From NCBI RefSeq assembly GCF_003112535.1, contig NZ_BEWA01000017.1, positions 248,001 through 312,000 of the forward strand: a stretch of DNA of 64,000 bases. Direction: 5' to 3'. This stretch comes from Streptomyces rishiriensis (GTDB lineage Bacteria; Actinomycetota; Actinomycetes; Streptomycetales; Streptomycetaceae). The translations under genes and the position numbers were made by a program. Below, piece by piece: positions 59,564-64,000 of the stretch (position 1 is the first letter of the stretch; the number at the start of each line of letters is the position of its first letter). The notes beneath the pieces are model-generated. The model was given only the letters and a program-made list of their open reading frames with translations, did no database searches and had not been told where the DNA came from.

Positions 59564-60742
59564 TCACCGGGCCGTCGGAAGACCGCCGAGGAACGAGGTG
59601 AGCCGGTCGGCGATGAGACGGTCGTCGTGGGCCGAGTAGTGCCAGTGGCAGCCCAGGAAGTCAAGCCCCGAGTCGTCGAGGAGCCAGTACCGCACCCGGC
59701 TGTCGCCAGCGTCGGCGCGTGCCTTGACCACCTGCTGGACATGCCCGGCGAACGCGCCGGCGCCGACGGCCACGATGGTCGTCGCGGCCCCGTAGCGCGT
59801 CCGCAGCTTCTTGAGGAACTCGCCGTATGCCGTCCGGTATGCGGCCGCGAGGCTGTCGGGCGTCCACGGCTCACCGGGGTTGAGGGCGGTCGAGAAGTCG
59901 TTGGTGCCGAGGTGGACCACCACGATCTGCGGGCGCCAGGTGCCGGGGTTCCGCCAGACGTCGCCGGGCACGTTCAGCAGGGCGCGGTCGTAGAAGGTCC
60001 GGTACGTGACGTCCGGCGAGCCTCCGTTGTAGTTGCGCACCATGCCGAGGCCCGAATAGGCGTTGAGCTGGTAGTCGGCGCCCAGCCGCCGGGCGGTGAG
60101 AGCCCCGTAGCTCACGTCGGCGTCGGTGTTCCGGCTGACCTGCTCCGAGGTGCAGTCGCGGGAGGTGGAGAGGTTGCCGTAGCCCACGGTGAGGGAGTCG
60201 CCGATGAACTCGATCTGGCGGCTGCGGGCGGCCGGCCTGCTCAGCACCGCACCGCCCGGAGCGGCGACGAAGCCTCCGAACGTGCTGGTGGCCCAGGGGC
60301 TGTCGTTGCGCTTGACGAGCCGGACGGTGTGCGTGCTGTTCCGCAGGCCGTTGATCCAGTGCGTGGTCCGGCCGGGCGTGACGAGCGTGGCGACCGTGAC
60401 GCCGTCGACCTGGACGTCGTAGTCGGCGGCCGAGTCGTCGAGCACGACGCCCACGCCGGTGCCCCTGACACGGCCCTCGAAGTAGACGCCGGGCCAGCTG
60501 TACCGCACCGTGCTTCCGGCGTCCTCGACCCGCCCCGCGGTGTGCACCTGCGCCAGCACCCCCTTCGCGCGGACCGGTTGCGGCTGGGGGGCCGCGGGCG
60601 CCGCCTGCGCCGTGCCGGCGGCGCCCGCGCCGCTCAGGAGCGCGGTCAGAAGGGCGGCCAGAAGGGCGGCCGGCGCGGTGAACACCGGCGCCCGCCTGTG
60701 GTGCGTCCGTAAGCTTCCGCGGGCCGTGCGCATCCCGGTCAT
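59564..60742 (-). CDS. Secreted SGNH/GDSL esterase (CE2-like)
   Basis: 392 residues, ATG after AAGGAG. Signal peptide (FTAPAALLAALLTALLSGAG, cleaved after AQA). A beta-sandwich domain (about 60-165: YSWPGVYFEGRVRGTGVGVV) precedes the SGNH domain. Block I is FIGDSLTVGYGN (catalytic Ser), block III is VVHLGTNDFS, and block V has HWHYSAHDD with the catalytic His. This two-domain layout is that of carbohydrate esterase family 2, which removes acetyl groups from plant polysaccharides. With the GH6 cellulase nearby, biomass breakdown is plausible. Confidence 0.88.
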   Translation of the reverse strand: MTGMRTARGSLRTHHRRAPVFTAPAALLAALLTALLSGAGAAGTAQAAPAAPQPQPVRAKGVLAQVHTAGRVEDAGSTVRYSWPGVYFEGRVRGTGVGVVLDDSAADYDVQVDGVTVATLVTPGRTTHWINGLRNSTHTVRLVKRNDSPWATSTFGGFVAAPGGAVLSRPAARSRQIEFIGDSLTVGYGNLSTSRDCTSEQVSRNTDADVSYGALTARRLGADYQLNAYSGLGMVRNYNGGSPDVTYRTFYDRALLNVPGDVWRNPGTWRPQIVVVHLGTNDFSTALNPGEPWTPDSLAAAYRTAYGEFLKKLRTRYGAATTIVAVGAGAFAGHVQQVVKARADAGDSRVRYWLLDDSGLDFLGCHWHYSAHDDRLIADRLTSFLGGLPTAR

Positions 60743-61063
60743 CCGTGGTGTCTCCTTCGCTGGGTTCGGTCGTTCGTCCGTCGGAGCGGATCAGAGCGGA
60801 TCAGAGCAGCGCGGTGGGGCGATGGAGCGATGGGCCATGGAGCGATGGGGCGGTGGGACCGACGGCCCGCTGCTGAGCCGCCGCGTCGAGAGGCGGCGAT
60901 CCCCGTCGTGCGAAATGCCGGACGGCGATCGGCGGGCGGGGGATCCGTGGCGCACGGTAATCACGTGCACCGTGACCGTCAACGGGGCGGGGAGGAACTC
61001 ACCACGGGGACGCGCCCGTCACCGCCGGGCGACGCCACGCCCGCCGGGCTCGCCCGGCAGTCC
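60743..61063. other. 321-bp region with short direct repeats
   Basis: It lies upstream of the esterase and downstream of the AraC gene. GAGCGGATCA is repeated at 60784-60793 and 60794-60803. Then come several copies of GGAGCGATGGG in 60820-60860. No gene was recognised. The repeats sit about 40-60 bp upstream of the esterase start, so they may be regulatory. Confidence 0.5.
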
Positions 61064-61858
61064 TCAGGCGTCCTCGCCGGCTGCTCCCGGACTCCCGGCC
61101 GCACGCACGTCACGCGGGCTCGCGCCCAGCTCGCGGCGGCAGGCCTTGTTGAAGGCCTGGAGATCGGCGATGCCCACGGCCGCGGCGACGGCCGTGATGG
61201 ACAGGGTGGAGGACGACAGAAGGTGCCGGGCGCGTTGCAGGCGGCGACGCCGGATGTACGACACGACCGTGAGGCCGGTCTCGGCACGGAACAGCCGCGT
61301 CAGGTGCGTGTGGGAGATTCCGACGGCGCGAGCGATCTCCGGCACGGACAGCGGACCGGCCAGATGTTCCTCGACGTGCGCCTGCGCGGCGGACACATAG
61401 GGATGGCGGCGCCCGTCCCCCTCGCCGCTCGGCAGCTCGGCGACGCGCCACAGAGCGGCCCACACCTCGGCGGCGGCTCGCGGGGGAGAGGTCGGCATGG
61501 CCGTCACGGCGTGGCGGAGCAGGTCGGCCAGGCGCGTGCTCTCGTCCGCGGCGTCCTGCATCACCGGGACCACCCGCGCGGATCCGCACTCCCGCAGCCG
61601 CAGATGGACGTAGAAATGCTCCGACCTGCCCCGGTAGTGGAAGTGCACCTCCGTGTCCGGCGGCACCAGGCTGACGTGGCCGGGGCGAATGGGGTGGACG
61701 GACTGCCCGAGGGACAGCGCGCCCTCGTAGTGGTACAGGTGCAGCTGCCACAGGTCGGGCAGGCGGAAGACGTCGTGCGCGGTGGAGACGCCGTGCACCC
61801 CGATGCCGGCGCCGACCACCGTGGGCGCCTCGTCGAGCCAGAGCGTGGTGGACTTCAC
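61064..61858 (-). CDS. AraC-family transcriptional regulator
   Basis: 264 residues from the GTG at 61858. The N-terminal cupin-type sensor domain includes WLDEAPTVVGAGIG, HPIRPGHVSLVPPDTEVHFH and SEHFYVHLRL. The C-terminal double helix-turn-helix has LSVPEIARAVGISHTHLTRL, FRAETGLTVVSYIRRRRLQ and SITAVAAAVGIADLQAF. The frame stays open up to an ATG at 61933, but that start would overlap the divergent PhyH gene, so the shorter form is preferred. It probably controls the divergent PhyH gene in answer to a small ligand. Confidence 0.82.
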   Translation of the reverse strand: MKSTTLWLDEAPTVVGAGIGVHGVSTAHDVFRLPDLWQLHLYHYEGALSLGQSVHPIRPGHVSLVPPDTEVHFHYRGRSEHFYVHLRLRECGSARVVPVMQDAADESTRLADLLRHAVTAMPTSPPRAAAEVWAALWRVAELPSGEGDGRRHPYVSAAQAHVEEHLAGPLSVPEIARAVGISHTHLTRLFRAETGLTVVSYIRRRRLQRARHLLSSSTLSITAVAAAVGIADLQAFNKACRRELGASPRDVRAAGSPGAAGEDA

Positions 61859-61931
61859 GAGGGTGGAAAAATACCAGCAGTGGACGAATTCGGCCCACGA
61901 CCCAGGCGTACCGGGCCCGTACGTTCGTCGC

Positions 61932-62750
61932 ATGCCAACCAGCAAGCACCTCCTGACATCGGTTCAGGTGGCACGCTTCGTCGCGCAGGGTTCTCTGCGC
62001 CTGGACGGGGTGGTGCCGCGAGAGATCAACGAACGGGCCGTCGCGACCCTGGACGGGGGCCTGCCGCAGGTGTCCTACGGCACTCCGCTGAGCGCGGCCT
62101 TCGCACGGGACACCTTCGTCCACGAACTGCTCGCCCTCCCGCTCGTCGCCGGCGCCGTGGAGAGCCTGGTCGGCCCCGAGCCGACCGTCGACCACCACGC
62201 CGTGCACATCCGCGAGCCGCATGAGGGACACGCGCAGGACCTCCACGCGGACGCGATCATCGACGTACGGCCGGACGCCTTCGACATCCAGCTCATGTAC
62301 TACCCGCACGAGGTGACCACCGCGATGGGCGGCACGCTGAGCGTGCCCGGAAGCCACCTGCGCAGGATCAACGAGACGGACGTCGGACGTGTGCAGAACC
62401 TCAGGGGGCAGACCCGCCTGACCTGCCCGGCGGGCACGGTCGTCCTCCTGCACCACGGCATCTGGCACAGCGGCCGCCGCAACGACACCGACCGCCGCCG
62501 CCACATGTACAAACTCCGCCTCAACCCCACGGTGCCGCAGGTGCGCCTCTGGGACACCTCCGACCTGCACGACCCGGCCGTCGCCGCGGAGCTCGGCGCC
62601 GGCTTCCCCTGGTACGAGCAGGCCACCGCCCGACTGGAGATCCACAACCGGGTCCTGCTGTGGCGGGCCCTGACCGGCGACGACACGTTCGACGTCGAGT
62701 ACTGGGTCACCCGTGTCACCAACAGGCCGACGCAGAGGAGCCAGGCATGA
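61932..62750 (+). CDS. Phytanoyl-CoA dioxygenase (PhyH) family protein
   Basis: 272 residues. Fe(II) ligands are visible as LHADAIIDV (HxD) and the distal His in LLHHGIWHSGRRND. The 2-oxoglutarate-binding Arg is probably in the latter or in RRRHMYKLRLN. It has only family-level similarity to the larger PhyH protein at 4325. It is divergent from an AraC regulator and overlaps a small gene downstream (ATGA), so it is a likely regulated two-gene operon. No ribosome-binding site is seen before ATG 61932. The substrate is unknown; in this layout a sugar or sugar acid is possible. Confidence 0.83.
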   Translation: MPTSKHLLTSVQVARFVAQGSLRLDGVVPREINERAVATLDGGLPQVSYGTPLSAAFARDTFVHELLALPLVAGAVESLVGPEPTVDHHAVHIREPHEGHAQDLHADAIIDVRPDAFDIQLMYYPHEVTTAMGGTLSVPGSHLRRINETDVGRVQNLRGQTRLTCPAGTVVLLHHGIWHSGRRNDTDRRRHMYKLRLNPTVPQVRLWDTSDLHDPAVAAELGAGFPWYEQATARLEIHNRVLLWRALTGDDTFDVEYWVTRVTNRPTQRSQA

Positions 62751-63028
62751 GGCAGCAGGTTCTGGTCCTCTATCTCTCCTCGTCGGCGCTCGACTCCCAC
62801 GTCGTCGGCTGGTCCCGGTACGACGGGACCGGCCGCACCCGCCCGACGACCGGCGACGGCGACGAGCCGCCCTACGCCACCGGGCTGGCCGCGCTGCACG
62901 ACGGGTGGCGCCTGTTCCAGGCCTCCCAGCTGCTGCCTCCCCAGCCCGGCCACGAATACGACGTCTCCTTCCTCAAACACGAGTTCTTCTTCGAGAAGGT
63001 GGAGGAGGACCCCCGTCCCGGCACGTGA
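62747..63028 (+). CDS. Small hypothetical protein downstream of the PhyH gene
   Basis: 93 residues, translationally coupled to the PhyH gene (ATGA, 62747-62750), with GAGGAG just before. The sequence has an aliphatic start (VLVLYLSSSALDSHVVGWS), a loop with DGDEPPYATGLAALHDGWR, and the C-terminal HEYDVSFLKHEFFFEK. It seems to be a compact alpha/beta domain without signal peptide or membrane segment. I believe similar short proteins occur in other Streptomyces but know no function. The coupling suggests a partner of the dioxygenase. Confidence 0.65.
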   Translation: MRQQVLVLYLSSSALDSHVVGWSRYDGTGRTRPTTGDGDEPPYATGLAALHDGWRLFQASQLLPPQPGHEYDVSFLKHEFFFEKVEEDPRPGT

Positions 63029-63031
63029 GAG

Positions 63032-63055
63032 GTCCCCCGTCCCGGCCGGGGGGAC
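63032..63055. terminator. Hairpin after the PhyH operon
   Basis: GTCCCCC (63032-63038) pairs with GGGGGAC (63049-63055) around a GC-rich 10-nt loop, just after the stop of the small gene. It is suitable as a terminator between the convergent small gene and the cellulase gene. Confidence 0.5.
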
Positions 63056-63167
63056 GGCCCCCTCCGTCCCGGCGTGCGAGGGGACCGCGTCCCATGACGT
63101 GACCGGACCGCGTCTCACGACGTGAGGGGGACGGCGTCCAGCGGCCGGCCGCAGGGGGCCGCCGGGC

Positions 63168-64000
63168 TCAACGGCCGAACGTCAGGCGGGGCGCCGCGTT
63201 GCGCGCCAGTGAGTGGGCCTGGTCGGGCCACCAGGTCCCGGCGGGCGGGTCGACGACGCCGTACTCGGGGTCGATCGTGCCGCCGGTGTTGCGCGTGCAG
63301 CTGCCGTCGGACTCGCCGGGGATCTTGATCCACAGATAGGCGTCGACGAGGGGAACGCCCGTGTCGGCGGTCGGGCGCGGGCCGAGACCGCGGCCGGGCG
63401 CGTTGCACCAGATCTCGGGGTCCCCGCTGTACTTGCCCGGCTCCGGGGCCCAGGCGCCCAGACCGTTCCGGCTGGTGTCGATCACGAAGTGCCGCAGCCG
63501 GCCGGCCGGCGGGTCGCCCACGTTCTGGTCGAACCAGGCGTCGGTCCACCGCCAGGTGGCGGGGTCGGCGGAGTCGACGGCGTCGCCGGGGAGGCCGTCG
63601 TTGGGGGCCGCCGACGAGTAGTACTGACTGGCGCACCAGTCGGTGTGGCCGTGCGCCTGCTCGGGTCCCTCGGTGGCGAACCACATGCACTTGGACACCC
63701 AGGCGCCGTACCTGGCGTTGTGGGCGGTGGGATGGGTGTTGGACACGTTCAGGGAGAAGCCGTCGCCGTAGCGGACCCCGGCGTCCAGCAAGCGCTGGGC
63801 CATGTCGCCGACCGACCGCCACAGGACGTTCCCCGCGTCCAGGTACACCGCGGTACGCGGCCGGGCCTTGAGCGTCTTCACGGCGTATTCGAGGTCGGCG
63901 ATGCGGGCGGCCGTCAGTGCGCCGGTCGGGTCGGCGGAGGGTCCGCACTCCTTGGGGAGGAGCGCCAGACCGTCGGGCTCGACGACGACCGCCGCCTTGC
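63168..64000 (-). CDS. Glycoside hydrolase family 6 cellulase (partial, 5' end outside window)
   Basis: About 277 C-terminal residues are visible; the frame runs off the right edge. The GH6 pattern is clear: VVVEPDGLALLP near the edge, TAVYLDAGN, FSLNVSNTHPTAHNARYG, HFVIDTSRNGLGAW, CNAPGRGLGPRPT and DAYLWIKIPGESDG. The Asp in IDTSRNG and the Asp of the IPGESDG loop lie in the active-site tunnel region. GH6 enzymes cut beta-1,4-glucan by inversion, from the non-reducing end or internally. A signal peptide and possible cellulose-binding module would lie off-window. Confidence 0.9.
   Translation of the reverse strand, partial: KAAVVVEPDGLALLPKECGPSADPTGALTAARIADLEYAVKTLKARPRTAVYLDAGNVLWRSVGDMAQRLLDAGVRYGDGFSLNVSNTHPTAHNARYGAWVSKCMWFATEGPEQAHGHTDWCASQYYSSAAPNDGLPGDAVDSADPATWRWTDAWFDQNVGDPPAGRLRHFVIDTSRNGLGAWAPEPGKYSGDPEIWCNAPGRGLGPRPTADTGVPLVDAYLWIKIPGESDGSCTRNTGGTIDPEYGVVDPPAGTWWPDQAHSLARNAAPRLTFGR

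Overview
The window is about 73% G+C by eye. Codon third positions are strongly GC-biased, GTG and TTG starts are common, and many gene pairs overlap by 4 nt (ATGA or GTGA). The gene content (two LacI regulators, an LAL-type LuxR regulator, an SrsABC-like phenolic-lipid operon, a PUFA-synthase-like PKS, monomeric isocitrate dehydrogenase, GH6 cellulase) points to a chromosomal region of a Streptomyces species. Coordinates and start codons were worked out by reading the sequence. No database search was possible.

Region by region. (1) 1-10.4 kb is a sugar or cyclitol (inositol-like) catabolic region: the end of a sugar ABC-transporter ATPase, a TIM-barrel sugar isomerase broken by a palindromic insertion, a secreted serine hydrolase, an inositol-2-dehydrogenase-like enzyme, a PhyH dioxygenase, a second Gfo/Idh/MocA oxidoreductase, two LacI regulators and a cupin. 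(2) 10.5-12.4 kb holds two alpha/beta hydrolases. (3) 12.5-27.5 kb is a six-gene, almost wholly overlapping biosynthetic operon on the minus strand. In transcription order it encodes NPD-NPD-KS-AT-ACP-KR, KS-AT-DH-PPTase, a free ACP, an alpha/beta hydrolase, a glycosyltransferase and a methyltransferase. It looks like a split, PUFA-synthase-like iterative PKS making an unknown, probably glycosylated, lipid. (4) 28-32 kb has a secreted serine-hydrolase-like protein without its catalytic motifs, a TetR regulator, and a class II aldolase/PfkB kinase pair. (5) 32.5-34.9 kb has a glutathionyl-hydroquinone-reductase-like protein without the CPWA cysteine, an isolated CRISPR-repeat-like sequence and an astacin-like metalloprotease.

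(6) 34.9-42.6 kb carries an LAL regulator and, next to it, a protease-centred module: TPR-CHAT protease, divergent intracellular subtilisin, ECF-like sigma factor and a small helical/beta partner protein. This is the best candidate for an undescribed signalling or conflict system. (7) 42.9-52.8 kb is mostly housekeeping or stand-alone genes: N-formylglutamate amidohydrolase-like protein, DUF5713 protein, monomeric IDH, M1 peptidase, MscS channel, flippase-like membrane protein and ABC exporter. (8) 52.9-56.6 kb is a minus-strand operon UbiA - type III PKS - ICMT-like methyltransferase - GGR-like flavoprotein, i.e. an srsABC-type phenolic-lipid operon with a prenyltransferase at its head. (9) 57-64 kb has a small hydrophobic protein, a WD40 protein, an SGNH esterase, an AraC/PhyH pair with a small protein, and the 3' part of a GH6 cellulase.

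The genes cooperate mainly inside these units. Several regulators sit divergently from their presumed targets, with inverted repeats in the shared intergenic regions.
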